DNA of 64,000 bases from Sphingomonas glacialis (GTDB taxonomy: Bacteria > Pseudomonadota > Alphaproteobacteria > Sphingomonadales > Sphingomonadaceae). The notes below the pieces were generated by a model. That model was not told the origin of the DNA. It did no database searches and worked only from the letters and a program-made list of their open reading frames with translations. Where the stretch lies: assembly GCF_006439055.1 (NCBI RefSeq), contig NZ_RCZC01000004.1, forward strand, positions 254,242-318,241, written 5' to 3'. The position numbers and the translations under genes are program-made. This document shows positions 51,042 to 60,987 of the stretch, in pieces; the first letter of the stretch is position 1, and each line of letters opens with the position of its first letter.

Positions 51042-52688
51042 TCAGCCAACAAGAATGGGTGTTCCGCACCGCACGCCGTTGATCCAGACGTCTGCCTGCC
51101 CGACGCGGACGCCCGCCAGCGCGGTGACCTGATCGACGACGCTGTCGAGCGGCGTGGCGGCCTGGCCCAGTATGGTGCCGACCGCGGCGGTCAACAGCGA
51201 CGCATTGATGCCGAATCCGACGATCGAAGCACGCAGGTCGGTGTGCGAGAGGAGCGCGCTTGCCACGCCCCGTGCCACGTCGCCGGTCGATACCGACTTT
51301 ACCGTGTGCGTCGCGATATCGTTCGGGGTGAACCACACCGTCTGCGCGCTGACGCCGCCCAGCTTCGTGTCCGAAAAGGCTGATACCGTGGCGAGCGGGG
51401 TCGTGATGATCATGGCCGGTTTCAGCGCGACAGCGCGCCCGAAATCGGGAAAAGCGGTCTCGTCGAAATCGGCGATTGCGATCTCGCCGGCGGACGGAGT
51501 CACATCCAGCGCTGCGGTCGGCATGGCGCGGCCGGCGCTGCACGAGACTTTCGACAGCTCAGCTTGCGCCTGCGCCAGTTCGACGAAGATCGGCAAGCGG
51601 ATCGATCCGAGCCCGAGAGGGGCGAGCGCGGACAGGCGTGAATCGATCAGAACGCGGGTCTGTGCGGTGCGCACGACAATCTTGTGCGCGGCGTTGACCG
51701 CCAACCACGGCGAGTTTGCGGGGCGCTGCCCGATGGCGATCAGCAGCCGCGAACTCGCGATGCCAGGTATGCCGAGGTCGAGACTGCTGGCGACCTGGCG
51801 CGTACCACCCATCTCGAGAATGGCGCGGACCAGCGAAAAGGCGTCGACTGTGACGGGGCGATTGGGATCGACATGGACGCTATCCTTGAGCGGTCCGAGG
51901 TCGATGAGGTCGCTAAGCCGGATCTTGGTCGCCGGAAGGCGCGCGGCCATCGCTTGCAGCACCGCTGCGCTCGACGCGGAATCGGCTGAAGCGGCGAGCG
52001 CTTGGACCACCTGCGGAAGCGTCACCGATGTGGCCAGCGCCTCGCCAAAGGTTGCGACACCGACGCCGGCCTGCGTCCGCAACGCGTCGGAAAACTGCAG
52101 GATCTCGACATTTCCCGAGACGAGGGCGTTATAGTCCATCGCAGACAGATTGAGCTGCGTTCCTGCCAGACCCGACAGCAACGCGTTCGGCAGACCGCCC
52201 TGTACCCCGGCGAGCCGCGAACCGATCGAGAAGGCCGCAAGATCGATGCGCGCCGCGGTCGCCTGCGCGGTGATCGACGTGCTCTTTTGACTGGAGAACG
52301 CACGGGCGAAAAATGTCGGAAGATGACTTTCCACGCGGACCTTCACGGCATTGCTGTCAGTCTCGGTGGGCTGAAACCGCTGTTCGGGGGCGATCGATTG
52401 TTCGGCGGTGTATTGCCCGGGCGTGGCTCCTGTCAGCATGGCAGAATAACTGCTATTTGCGCCGACCACCGATCTTGCGGTCGCATCGGCAGTGGCGGGA
52501 TTGCCCGCGGCCGACAGGGCGGCGGCATCCGCTACACCTTGCAACCGCCGCTTTTCGAGAAACAGCGTCGCCGTGTCGATGCCCAGTGCCGCGCCCGCCA
52601 GCAGCATCGTCAAGGCGCCGGAGAAAAGCACCGTTACATTGCCCGATCTTTCGCGAAACAGGCGCCGTCGCCGAGGAGGGAGTGCCAT
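51042..52688 (-). CDS. TadG-like pilus-assembly/secreted protein
   Basis: 548 residues. The N-terminus RLFRERSGNVTVLFSGALTM, then LLAGAALGIDTATLF is the TadE/TadG membrane anchor with the RSGNVxVLF motif. It is followed by EKRRLQGVADAAALSAAG, typical of TadG-like Flp pilus proteins (DUF2134 type). A long extracellular portion follows without a recognisable VWA domain. It lies 3 bases after tadE. Flp/Tad pili mediate adhesion; the core tadABC/cpaABC genes are not in the window. Confidence 0.83.
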   Translation of the reverse strand: MALPPRRRRLFRERSGNVTVLFSGALTMLLAGAALGIDTATLFLEKRRLQGVADAAALSAAGNPATADATARSVVGANSSYSAMLTGATPGQYTAEQSIAPEQRFQPTETDSNAVKVRVESHLPTFFARAFSSQKSTSITAQATAARIDLAAFSIGSRLAGVQGGLPNALLSGLAGTQLNLSAMDYNALVSGNVEILQFSDALRTQAGVGVATFGEALATSVTLPQVVQALAASADSASSAAVLQAMAARLPATKIRLSDLIDLGPLKDSVHVDPNRPVTVDAFSLVRAILEMGGTRQVASSLDLGIPGIASSRLLIAIGQRPANSPWLAVNAAHKIVVRTAQTRVLIDSRLSALAPLGLGSIRLPIFVELAQAQAELSKVSCSAGRAMPTAALDVTPSAGEIAIADFDETAFPDFGRAVALKPAMIITTPLATVSAFSDTKLGGVSAQTVWFTPNDIATHTVKSVSTGDVARGVASALLSHTDLRASIVGFGINASLLTAAVGTILGQAATPLDSVVDQVTALAGVRVGQADVWINGVRCGTPILVG

Positions 52689-52691
52689 AGG

Positions 52692-53129
52692 TTAAAGTCC
52701 CGTCAGCTTCATTACGGTCTTGCGCTCGATACGCGTGCTGGGTGCCGGGACGATCGGCAGCATGAGCAGCGGACTGCCAGCTGCGTCGTAGACGACATCG
52801 ACGATCAGCGTCGCGCCATCGTCTTGCACGCTCACCGCGACCTTGGAGGTGTTGATGTCGAGCGTGCGCACCAGGACGTCGTTCGCGGTGGTTCGAGCAA
52901 GCGATGCGCGCTCGGCGATCGTCAGCCCGCCAAGCGCTGCGCGCCCACCTTCGTTCGCCGCCTGTTGCACCGAATGCGAGATTGCGAGCCAGCTGCCATA
53001 AGTAACGATGCCGAAGATGAGCAATAAAAGGACCGGCAGGACAATCGCCATTTCAATCGCAGCGGTGCCGCGCTCGTCACTCCCGATATCGAGCGGGCGT
53101 CGAGCCCAGGAGAATGATGTTCGCTGCAT
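52692..53129 (-). CDS. tadE: TadE-family pseudopilin-like protein
   Basis: 145 residues. SDERGTAAIEMAIVLPVLLL, LLIFGIVTYG is the TadE signature (G-x-x-A-x-E plus hydrophobic helix), followed by SVQQAANEGGRAALGGLTI. Immediately upstream of the tadG-like gene and probably in one transcript. Minor pseudopilin of the Flp pilus. The partial motif IEMA has the conserved Glu for prepilin peptidase-like processing. Confidence 0.85.
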   Translation of the reverse strand: MQRTSFSWARRPLDIGSDERGTAAIEMAIVLPVLLLLIFGIVTYGSWLAISHSVQQAANEGGRAALGGLTIAERASLARTTANDVLVRTLDINTSKVAVSVQDDGATLIVDVVYDAAGSPLLMLPIVPAPSTRIERKTVMKLTGL

Positions 53130-53222
53130 GACGCGATGTTTGCATTAGGTAGATCACCAACCCATAAAAGCGACTCAGCTCAAAAATACGCAAAATACGC
53201 ATGGGTCTTTGATCTTTGGGCT

Positions 53223-53903
53223 TCACAGGCAAACGAGTCGGTCAGGGGTCGATCGTTTGATCGCGCCCTCTACCGCGCGCACGAATTCATGACCGGCGCT
53301 AGCGACCGATTTCGAAGGGCTGGTCATCACTCCGCACCAGAGCTTGTCTCCATTTCGCGCGATCGCCCAGGTGAAGCGATAGTCTCCACTTGCCGGCAAG
53401 GCCCGAACTTCGCCGTCCAGCGCGATCCCGCTGGCGAGACGGGTGCGATCGCGCGTGATGGTGTCGTTCAACGAATCGACGAACTCGCGCGACACCGACT
53501 CGTCAGGCGAGGCGATATGCACTGGCGGTCCCTCGGTAGCTGCCTTCGCGGCCTCGACCACCGCCGGTTCTTCCGCACTGCTTTGGCCGGAGCTTGCATC
53601 TGCGACGGAATGCGTGACGTTGCGCAGGCCGAATATGTCCTGTTGGGCGAACAGCAAAACCGCAGCGCAGCAGATGGCGATGCTCAGAATGGCTCTCACC
53701 GGCGAAGGTAATGGCGAGAGCAGGACGATCACGACCAAGCCAAAAGCCAGTACCGACACTATGAACATCTGCGTCGTGCTTAAAGTCCGCCCGAATAATA
53801 CGAAGCAAAGCGCTGCAGCGATGAAGCCGAGGCCCATCAGACATATCGCCGACGCCGCGGTGTTCTTGTTGAGAAATGTCAAGCAAGTCGCTCCATGATG
53901 CAC
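53223..53903 (-). CDS. hypothetical membrane protein
   Basis: 226 residues. Three to four N-terminal membrane helices (AICLMGLGFIAAALCFVLF, MFIVSVLAFGLVVIVLL, AILSIAICCAAVLLFA) are followed by a soluble domain of about 125 residues: VSREFVDSLNDTITRDRTRL, GEVRALPASGDYRFTWAIA, CGVMTSPSKSVASAGHEFV. I do not recognise the family. It lies upstream of tadE on the same strand with a 93-base gap. Confidence 0.6.
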   Translation of the reverse strand: MHHGATCLTFLNKNTAASAICLMGLGFIAAALCFVLFGRTLSTTQMFIVSVLAFGLVVIVLLSPLPSPVRAILSIAICCAAVLLFAQQDIFGLRNVTHSVADASSGQSSAEEPAVVEAAKAATEGPPVHIASPDESVSREFVDSLNDTITRDRTRLASGIALDGEVRALPASGDYRFTWAIARNGDKLWCGVMTSPSKSVASAGHEFVRAVEGAIKRSTPDRLVCL

Positions 53904-53917
53904 CTATGCGCGCAGCA

Positions 53918-54373
53918 TCAATCGATCGTTTGCTGTGGCCGATCGAGATTTTGCATTGCCTCGGCCCTGAGTTTGTACACCGCGAATTCAAGCGAAATGC
54001 CGGACGCAAATGTCTGAAGTCGCACGGCGGGATCGGAATAGCGGCGAAGGATGTGCTCGAGCACGGAGGGGTGGATCGCCCTTTGGAAAACGACATCGGC
54101 CTGGAGTTTGTCGATGCGGATCGTGTGACCGACGATCGTATCTTGCCCAGGGATCCTGATGAATATTCTGGTGTTGGGTTCGAGCTCGAAGGGGGTTTCG
54201 AGTGTGCAGGATTGCGTCGAAAGGGCGAGGATGTTTCCCGCAAACTCTCGAGATTTGTCGCGCTTGAAACGGATGGCGATACGTGTGCTGGCGAGTGACG
54301 GGGCTGGCGAGGCTTCGGCAAAGCGGGTTGGGCTTTGGCGGGTGTCGTCGGAACAAACCTGTACTTTCCGCAT
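53918..54373 (-). CDS. PilZ-like domain protein
   Basis: About 151 residues from MRKVQVCSDD at 54373. PilZ-like beta barrel: STRIAIRFKRDKSREFAGNI, LALSTQSCTLETPFELEPNT, RIFIRIPGQDTIVGHTIRI, then a helix HPSVLEHILRRYSD. The RxxxR cyclic-di-GMP motif is only partly present (RFKRDKSR) and N-x-S-x-x-G is degenerate (LALSTQSC), so binding is uncertain. An intact relative of the frameshifted PilZ gene at 50741. Confidence 0.6.
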   Translation of the reverse strand: MRKVQVCSDDTRQSPTRFAEASPAPSLASTRIAIRFKRDKSREFAGNILALSTQSCTLETPFELEPNTRIFIRIPGQDTIVGHTIRIDKLQADVVFQRAIHPSVLEHILRRYSDPAVRLQTFASGISLEFAVYKLRAEAMQNLDRPQQTID

Positions 54374-54457
54374 GATCGGCCGGCCTCTTGATAACAATCG
54401 TGAACAACGTGAGATGAAGTCGTGCTTCTGGAGAAGCGTGGGTGTCCTGGCGCACAC

Positions 54458-54665
54458 TGCGGTATCCGTCGTGCGGCCGCTTGGTCGATTGGGTAAAGTA
54501 TAAGAGGCTATGTTTGCCGTCTAATTGCAACCTGCGACTTCTAAATTGCGTATATTGTGTAAAAAATCGATGTTTGTGCGATCCTCGTGTGGCGTTGTGT
54601 ATGGATCGGCGGGGCTTTATTGCAAACTGACGTTGGGGATTCACTTAGGGAATCGAGCGGGATAG
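54458..54665. other. AT-rich gap next to IS5 fragment
   Basis: Low-GC DNA (GATTGGGTAAAGTATAAGAG, GCGTATATTGTGTAAAAAAT) unlike its surroundings; it likely holds the PilZ gene promoter. GATTCACTTAGGGAATC at 54640-54656 may be one end of the IS5-family element. Confidence 0.4.
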
Positions 54666-55061
54666 ATGGGCGTGATGCCCAAACCTGCCGCACCTGTGTA
54701 TCGCACGACGAACTGGCCTGAGTATGATGCGGCGCTGAAGCGGCGTGGGTCGCTGGAAGTAGGGTTTGATCCAGAGGTGCATTGGCTATCGGTGCCTTGT
54801 GGTCGTCCCGGCCGCCCGATGCGGTTTTCAGACAGCGCGATCGAGCTGCGCCTGACGCTGATGACGCTGTTCAACCTGCCTTTGCGGCAAGTGACGGGGT
54901 TGGTTGCGAGCCTGATCAAAATGGAAGGACTGGATTGGCTGGTGCCGGATTATACAAGAGGGCAGAGCGCTGTTTCTACGCTAAACAACGGCAAGGTAGA
55001 ACATTTGTTGTGGATAAGCGTCGAAGCGGAAGTCCGCCCAAAACTGGCTAAACATTTGTAA
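54666..55061 (+). pseudogene. IS5-family transposase, 5' fragment
   Basis: MPKPAAPVYRTTNWPEYDAAL at 54675, then KRRGSLEVGFDPEVHWLSVP, RPMRFSDSAIELRLTLMTLFNLPLRQVTG, MEGLDWLVPDYT. This is the N-terminal 95 residues of an IS5-family DDE transposase. After DYT, where TTLCRRQ would be expected, the frame continues in unrelated sequence. The catalytic DDE residues are missing. Confidence 0.88.
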
Positions 55062-55431
55062 AAGCGAATAGATTTGAGATTAGGGGGCAATCGGTGCCGA
55101 TCGGGTCCCCCTGAAAAGTCATATTCGTTTGGCTTTTCAAACGTTTTGTACCGCGAAGAGATAGAGTTCTGCTTGGACGCCTATCCACAGGCCAGATGAA
55201 CCGACCGCGGTCGAACCGCTTGGCATAGAGCGACGTACCCACACCGTCGTGCCAGAGCACCTTGATCAGATCACCTCGCCGCTCGCCGAAGATATACAGA
55301 TCACCGGCGTGCGGATCGCGCTTCAGCCCCTGCTGCACCTGCACCTGCAGCGCCGGGCCGAACATCACAGGCCGCATGTCCGTGCAGCCGGTCGCGAGCC
55401 AGATCCGAACGTCGCTTCGGACCGGGATCAT
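55048..55431 (-). pseudogene. tnpB: IS66-family TnpB, truncated
   Basis: MIPVRSDVRIWLATGCTDMR, then GPALQVQVQQGLKRDPHAGDLYIFGERRGDLIKVLWHDGVGTSLYAKRF and DRGRFIWP match IS66 TnpB (Orf2). After FIWP near 55190 the reading is unrelated (VDRRPSRTLSLRG), so the last 30 residues are missing. It abuts the IS5 fragment: two broken insertion sequences back to back mark this as a rearrangement point. Confidence 0.87.
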
Positions 55432-55538
55432 CGCCTGGCCGAGGTGAACGAAAGTCCGCTTATCTAAAATTTGTTGCTCCGAAGCAGCCGTGCCGCTTTC
55501 CACCCCCTTCTGCCAAACGGAAGTTCCGCTCTGCGTCG

Positions 55539-58111
55539 CTACTCACCTTTCAAAAGATTGATCCGGTTGCCGAGGTGCCGAAAAGCACGGTCGCGACAAG
55601 TCAGCAAAATGACCTGCATTCGCGTTGCGGCCTCTGTCAGTATCTCGGTCATAAGATCAAGGCGAGCATCGTCCGAATAGACGAGCGGATCGTCCAGGAT
55701 CAACGACACCGGCACTCCTTGCTCCAGCAGCATGTCCGCGAAGGCAAGCCGAGTGAGGACCGCGAGTTGCTCCTGTGTGCCTCGGGAAAGGTCGCCGCAA
55801 TTCTCTCCGAGCCCCCCACGCACGATTGAGGTCAGGCCAAGATCATCACCAAAGCTCGGGTCGCAGCCAGGCAGGAGCCGCTCGATGTGCCGGCGCGCGC
55901 GGCGCGCGACAGGCCCGACAAACGTCCGTGACGTTTCTGCACGCGCGCCTTCCAACGTGTCGCGAAGAAGCTTCAGCGTGTCCGCCTCTACCGTCATACG
56001 CTCGAGGCTAGCGGCCGCAGCTTCCGCTTCTTCCCGCGCAGCCGCGGCGCGGTCTGCAAGCCCCTTGCCCCCTTCGGCTTCGATCCGCGCCTCAAGGCCG
56101 GCGATTGCCTTTTCCAGATCAATGCGTTGCGTTCGGGCGACCTCGACCCGTTTGTCCAACACCCCGATCTGCCGCTCAATTACCGCGACATCATGCGCCG
56201 TTGCAGCACGTTCGGCGTCCTGCAGGCTGACCAGCGCTGCCGCTTCCAGCTGACGCGCTTCAGACAGAGCCTCGTCTAAGCGAGCAACCTCAGGCTTACC
56301 TTCCAGGACAGCAAGCTGCGCTACGGCGTTGGCGGCATCACGCTCGGCACCGGCCGCCTGGACCACCAGGGGTGCATTGCGCGCTTCCAGCTCGCGCAGG
56401 TGCGCCGACGCCGCCTCATCGACGTCCGGTGCCTCCTCACTTCGCTCCCCTTTCGCGCTTTCCGGCAATCCTGCCATGAAGGTTTTCAGGGCCGCAGCAC
56501 CGGCGTCGATACCGAGCCACGGCACGGCGGGCGTAATTCCGACGATCTGAGCCTGGAGCGTGCGGCCGTTGGCAACAGCATCACGTGCGACCTCGTTACG
56601 AGTCCGGGCGTGGGCGACGCTAGTTACCCCGTGGTCAGCCAGAGCCGCGGCCAGATCGTCGCGGGCGTTGGCGAGCGCCGTTTGGGCGCTTTGTAGCCCC
56701 GCTGGCGGTCGGATGATCAGCTCGGCGCCGCCAAGCTGGATGAGCGTCTCCCGTGATAGCGTCCGGGCACCGCGCTCGGCCGACATCCCGTCGATCTGAA
56801 CGCCGCTGACATCGCCCGCAAACTCAATCCGGGTCGCACCGGCCTCAACTGCCGCCCGCGCCTTGTCGACCGCACGTTCGCGTTCCTCCAGAGTCTTGAT
56901 GGCGCTAGCGGGGATCACGGTCGAACCAAGCTTGCGCGCCGCATCGAGCTCGGCTTCGAGGGGCAGCAATTCGGTATGACGCTGGCGTACCCGGGCGATC
57001 TCAACGTGGCGTGCTCGCGCCGCAACCCGTTTGGTAGCAGCCTCAAGCGCCGCATGCGCCTTGCGCCGGTTGTCGCGGGCCGTCGACAAACTATCACGCG
57101 CCGTGCCCGCTCGCTCTCGCGTGCTCGTCAATTCGTCTTCTAGGCCGGATCGTTTCTCACGGGCCTTGCCAAGCGCGGCGGCCGTGTCGCTGACAGCCTT
57201 CCGAGCATCGGCGAGGCGCGCGGTGAGATCTCCAGTGTCTTGACCTGATCGCCAAGGCGGCCTTGCTCCGCCCGCCTGGTATCGCGCAACTGTGCCGCTG
57301 ACCGCGCCACCTCGATCTGACCAACTAGCGTCTTACGCCGCTCTGCGTCCGTCGTATCGGCGAGATCACGGTCCAACACCTTGAGCTTGGCCCGAGCGGC
57401 CTCAAGATCGGAGAAACCTTGTTCGAGAACGGCGAGCCGGGTCACCGCTTCATTCGCAGCCCATTCTGCAACATCAAGCTCGGTACGCGCTGCCAACTGC
57501 CGACCGCTTGGCCTGCCGGTGTTCGTCCAATAGTCCGCGAATTGGCTGTCGATCCGAGGCCGGACACGCTGGTAGGCTGCGCCACCCATGATGGTGCCGA
57601 CCTCGGCCTCCAGCGTCGCGCGCACGCTGTCGCGGACGATCTCGCCAGGTGGCGTGACCTCAAGCGCCTGCGCCTGCCCTACCCAAAGCAGTCCCAGCGC
57701 GCCGTGCGCGGCCGCATCGCCGGCCTGGCTCGTGTCGCGACGCGCGCCGAGCAATGCCTGCAACTGGGTTTCGGCATCTTCGCCTTGTGCACGGCCGTTT
57801 GGCCCGTGGACCTCGACCGAAGCCCCTTTCAGGAAGCGCTTGTTGACCTTCCACTGCTCGCCTTTAGCTTCGAACCCAATCTCGATCTGCGGAGCAACCG
57901 CTTCATTATGCGGCGCATAGCTGCGCGCCAGACGGTTTGCTGTGTTGTGCCGGATGAAGAAGGCCGCCCGCATGGCTTCGAGCAGCGTGGACTTCCCGGT
58001 TTCATTCGGCTCGATGATGACGTTCAGTCCGTCGGTCAGCCCATCAAGGACGAACGGATCGCGAAACTTGCGGAAGTTGGTCAGCGCGATGCGCCGGATC
58101 TTGAGGCTCAT
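55539..58111 (-). pseudogene. YhaN/SbcC-like AAA ATPase, one frameshift
   Basis: SMC-like ATPase, partner of the exonuclease upstream. N-terminal part from 58111: MSLKIRRIALTNFRKFRDPF, Walker A region EPNETGKSTLLEAM, HGALGLLWVGQAQAL. Long coiled coil. C-terminal part: ENCGDLSRGTQEQLAVLTRL (ABC signature) and VSLILDDPLVYSDD (Walker B). Near 57228 one G is missing: one frame ends KTLE and the homologous reading continues DLTARLADARKAVSDTAAAL in the next. With that base restored the protein would be about 857 residues. ATGA overlap with the exonuclease. It may be inactivated or a sequencing error. Confidence 0.85.
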
Positions 58112-59223
58112 GCTGCGCCCTGTCCGCGCTGATATTCTACAAACAGGCGCTCGAGCGCCCGTTTGGCGGTCACGCCATCGCTGCCTCCGGTTTCGATCAT
58201 GGTCATCAGCTTGGCGGCAGCCGTTCCGATCATCCCCTCCACTTGGAGATCTGCCAGATCCTGCTCGCTAGGCCGACCGACCAAATCGTCCGCCGTTACC
58301 GCCAAATGGCGCAGGCGATGGCGTAGGTCATTGTCGAGTCTGCCCAAGATCTCGATCCGGTCGGACAGGCTGACGATTCCGGCAAGCGACAGCTGCAGGA
58401 GCGTTGCCGACGGTTCAATCGGGCTGAGCAGCCGGTCACACTCGGCGGCAAAGGCGCCTGCGTCCGGGATTGTCCAATCCCGCATTAACCACTGAAACCT
58501 GCCCGTCCGGATCGGCGACACAATCGGCTCTACGCCCGGCTCAAGCGTCACCAGCAACGCATATCCTGGTTCGTCGCGCTGAAACCGATCTGTTTCCGGG
58601 GTGCCCGAGTACCAGGTCCGTGCATCGACTCGCAGCGCTCCGTGCCAGTCACCAAGAGCAAGATAGTCCAGGTTCGAGCGGTGAGCGCGATCGGGAGCAA
58701 TCTGGTTTTGCGCTTCGCCGCGCGACGAGAAGTCACGGATCGAACCATGGGCCACACCAATGCGGAGCGTCGCGCCCGGCGTCTCCATCATGTCGAACAA
58801 ACCCGTCGGGTCGTCCAGATTGTGCCGGTGCGTCAGCGGCGCTGGCAGAAGCCAATGTCCAGGTTCGAGCTCGCACGGCATCGGTTCGGTAACGATGCGG
58901 ATGTTCGCCGCTCCCTTGGCGCGGACGCGGTCCCAAAGGCCGCTGTTGCGGGCGAAGTCGTGGTTGCCGGGCAGCAGCCACCACGTGCAGGCGTATCGCT
59001 GCATCCGGGACACCGCCTGCACGATCACGCGATCTTCGGGCCCCTCGGTATCGAACACATCGCCGGCGACCAGGACATGCTCGGCCCCGTGCTCGACGGC
59101 TGCTTTACCGATCGTATCGATCGCGTCGAAGCGCGCCTCGTTGAGCGCGGCACGGACATCGCTGTCGAAGCGGCCATAGGGCTTGCCGAGTTGCCAATCG
59201 GCTGTGTGGATCAGGCGTAGCAT
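58108..59223 (-). CDS. YhaO/SbcD-like DNA repair exonuclease
   Basis: 371 residues, calcineurin-like metallophosphoesterase. LIHTADWQLGKPYG (metal Asp, His), VLVAGDVFDTEGPED, WLLPGNHDFARN, IGVAHGSI, LALGDWHGAL hold the conserved metal and catalytic residues. The C-terminal capping domain (from FQWLMRDWTIP) resembles YhaO. First of a two-gene unit with the SMC-like ATPase, the Mre11-Rad50-type pairing. Processing of DNA ends or invading DNA is the expected role. Confidence 0.9.
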   Translation of the reverse strand: MLRLIHTADWQLGKPYGRFDSDVRAALNEARFDAIDTIGKAAVEHGAEHVLVAGDVFDTEGPEDRVIVQAVSRMQRYACTWWLLPGNHDFARNSGLWDRVRAKGAANIRIVTEPMPCELEPGHWLLPAPLTHRHNLDDPTGLFDMMETPGATLRIGVAHGSIRDFSSRGEAQNQIAPDRAHRSNLDYLALGDWHGALRVDARTWYSGTPETDRFQRDEPGYALLVTLEPGVEPIVSPIRTGRFQWLMRDWTIPDAGAFAAECDRLLSPIEPSATLLQLSLAGIVSLSDRIEILGRLDNDLRHRLRHLAVTADDLVGRPSEQDLADLQVEGMIGTAAAKLMTMIETGGSDGVTAKRALERLFVEYQRGQGAA

Positions 59224-59331
59224 CGGATCTTTCTGATGTGGAAGGATAGCTGTTGCGGCTGACCTGCTTCCCCCGCCCTAGGCTAAACGTCGCTTCTTAG
59301 CCTGTAGGGATGTGCACGGCTCCTCGCGCGG

Positions 59332-60267
59332 CTAAAGCTGGCCGGCATGGGCAGCGATCCGCACTAGCAGGTCTTCAAATGGCGGTTGCTCACGATAGTA
59401 TAGCGCGGCGGTCTGTCGATAGGCCCGCCCGAAGGCGGTCCGCGTAGCACCATCGTCAAGTCGGAAAGCCGGGTTTCGAGAGATGTCAGGATCATCGGCT
59501 TTCGGAAAACGCGCCGCTTTGTGAGCAAAATACGCCTCCGTACCCACGAAGGCCTGCACGCCTAAATCGTCGAGCAGACAATAAACGTCGTAATAATGAC
59601 GTAGGAAGTTTTGGGGCAGCGAGCCCGTCTCCTGCTGACGACGGAATTTGGTAGAGATGGTCTGAAGCTTCTCGACGAGCGTGTAGCCTGGCTCGTAGCA
59701 ATGAACGTCGCGCGCACGATTGTCGGTGAACTCCGCCGAACCGGCCTGAACCGCGCGATCGTAGGCCCAGGACGAAATCAGGCACGGCCGGTTGGGCGCC
59801 ACTTGATCGAAGCCGGCCTCCAGCAGGATACCGGTCTTCAAGCCTTTGGGAAGCGGATTGAGCGCGGGATAGTGCAACCGGATACCGGCACTGCGCATTC
59901 GCGCGTCGTCAAAGGCATGGTCACGCGAGGCCCCGTCGAAGCCCGGGATCGCCAAGCGGGCCGGGAGCCCGTCATAGAACCCGCGGCGCGCCTCCACATG
60001 GGCCGGCTTGTTCTGGTTGGGCCCGCGAGGAAGATCGCGATCCGGATGGATGAGGATGTCGATGTCCTCAGAGAAGCGGTGGATCAGTTGGAAGCCCTTT
60101 GACAGAGACGTTCCGCCTTTGAGCTCGAAGCGTAGCCCGAGCTGTTGCAGGCCCCAGAGGGCGTGCATGATCCAATAGTCCTTCTCGACCAGGCCTGGAT
60201 CGATCGCGAGATCGCGAGCGGCGACGCCGATCAGGTCACGGAAGTCCCAACTCTCATGAAGAAGCAT
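59332..60267 (-). CDS. AbiEii-type nucleotidyltransferase toxin
   Basis: 311 residues. LGLRFELKGGTSLSKGFQLI and RFSEDIDILIHPD provide the GG-T-S-L-S-K and D-x-D motifs of AbiEii/AbiGii nucleotidyltransferases. Characterised AbiEii blocks growth after phage infection by modifying tRNA or binding GTP. EPGYTLVEKLQTISTKFRR and RHYYDVYCLL complete the family pattern. The antitoxin gene lies 12 bases upstream on the same strand. Confidence 0.92.
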   Translation of the reverse strand: MLLHESWDFRDLIGVAARDLAIDPGLVEKDYWIMHALWGLQQLGLRFELKGGTSLSKGFQLIHRFSEDIDILIHPDRDLPRGPNQNKPAHVEARRGFYDGLPARLAIPGFDGASRDHAFDDARMRSAGIRLHYPALNPLPKGLKTGILLEAGFDQVAPNRPCLISSWAYDRAVQAGSAEFTDNRARDVHCYEPGYTLVEKLQTISTKFRRQQETGSLPQNFLRHYYDVYCLLDDLGVQAFVGTEAYFAHKAARFPKADDPDISRNPAFRLDDGATRTAFGRAYRQTAALYYREQPPFEDLLVRIAAHAGQL

Positions 60268-60279
60268 GGATGGCTGCGC

Positions 60280-60864
60280 TCAGGCGGGCACAGCATGAAG
60301 TGTCGGCGCCAGGAGGCGCTCGGCGCGTGCCGAGCCGAAGTCCTTAACCGCTCGTGCAAGACGCTTCTTGTCCATCGTCTTTGCCCGCTCGAGTGCGCGC
60401 GGCAGCACCTCCGCCCTGTCCTCGGGCAAGCGATCGAGATTGTGGAGCAGATCGACCAGGAGCACCTCCTGCGAAAGCTGGGCCGGCACAGTCGCGCGCA
60501 TCCGGAAATCGTAGGTCCGCCCGTCGAGCTTGTAGCGACCGTGGCGCTTACGGTTGTAAACCACCGGCTCGTTGTGAAGCTGTGTCGTGCCCACGCCCAG
60601 ACCATTGAAGGCGCTCGGCGAGACCATCAAAAAACGATCCTCACCAAGGAAGCTCCTCACCAGCTTCTCGGGCGTTGCCGGAGCGTTACCGAAGCGGGTC
60701 TTGCGCGGAGCCATGTAGAGGCCGCCAGCGACTTTCTCGAGACGCCCTTCGATGAGCAGCTGCTTAAGGTGGCGATCCACGGACGTGGACCAGCGCGCCA
60801 GATCCTTGCGGCGGTAAACCTGTCCGGGACGCAGGTGCTTGGTGAGTTCTGTCAGGGCGGTCAT
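60280..60864 (-). CDS. AbiEi-type antitoxin (DUF6088-like)
   Basis: 194 residues from MTALTELTKHLRPGQVYRRK at 60864, with GAGGAA 7 bases upstream. The winged-helix N-domain (WSTSVDRHLKQLLIEGRLEK, VAGGLYMAPRKTRFG) and C-domain (LVSPSAFNGLGVGTTQLHNE-like, YDFRMRATVPAQLSQEVLLVDLL) match AbiEi antitoxins. It represses its own operon and neutralises AbiEii. Immediately before the toxin, the standard order. Confidence 0.87.
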   Translation of the reverse strand: MTALTELTKHLRPGQVYRRKDLARWSTSVDRHLKQLLIEGRLEKVAGGLYMAPRKTRFGNAPATPEKLVRSFLGEDRFLMVSPSAFNGLGVGTTQLHNEPVVYNRKRHGRYKLDGRTYDFRMRATVPAQLSQEVLLVDLLHNLDRLPEDRAEVLPRALERAKTMDKKRLARAVKDFGSARAERLLAPTLHAVPA

Positions 60865-60987
60865 CGTTTTTTCCTCGTCCCGGGGAGATAGACCGTACAC
60901 TCGGCTTGTTCAACTTCTCATTAAAAAATCATGCAGCAGCTGCTCGGTTACGCTTGGTGGATGCACCCGGGTTGCCGATTGTTCGCT

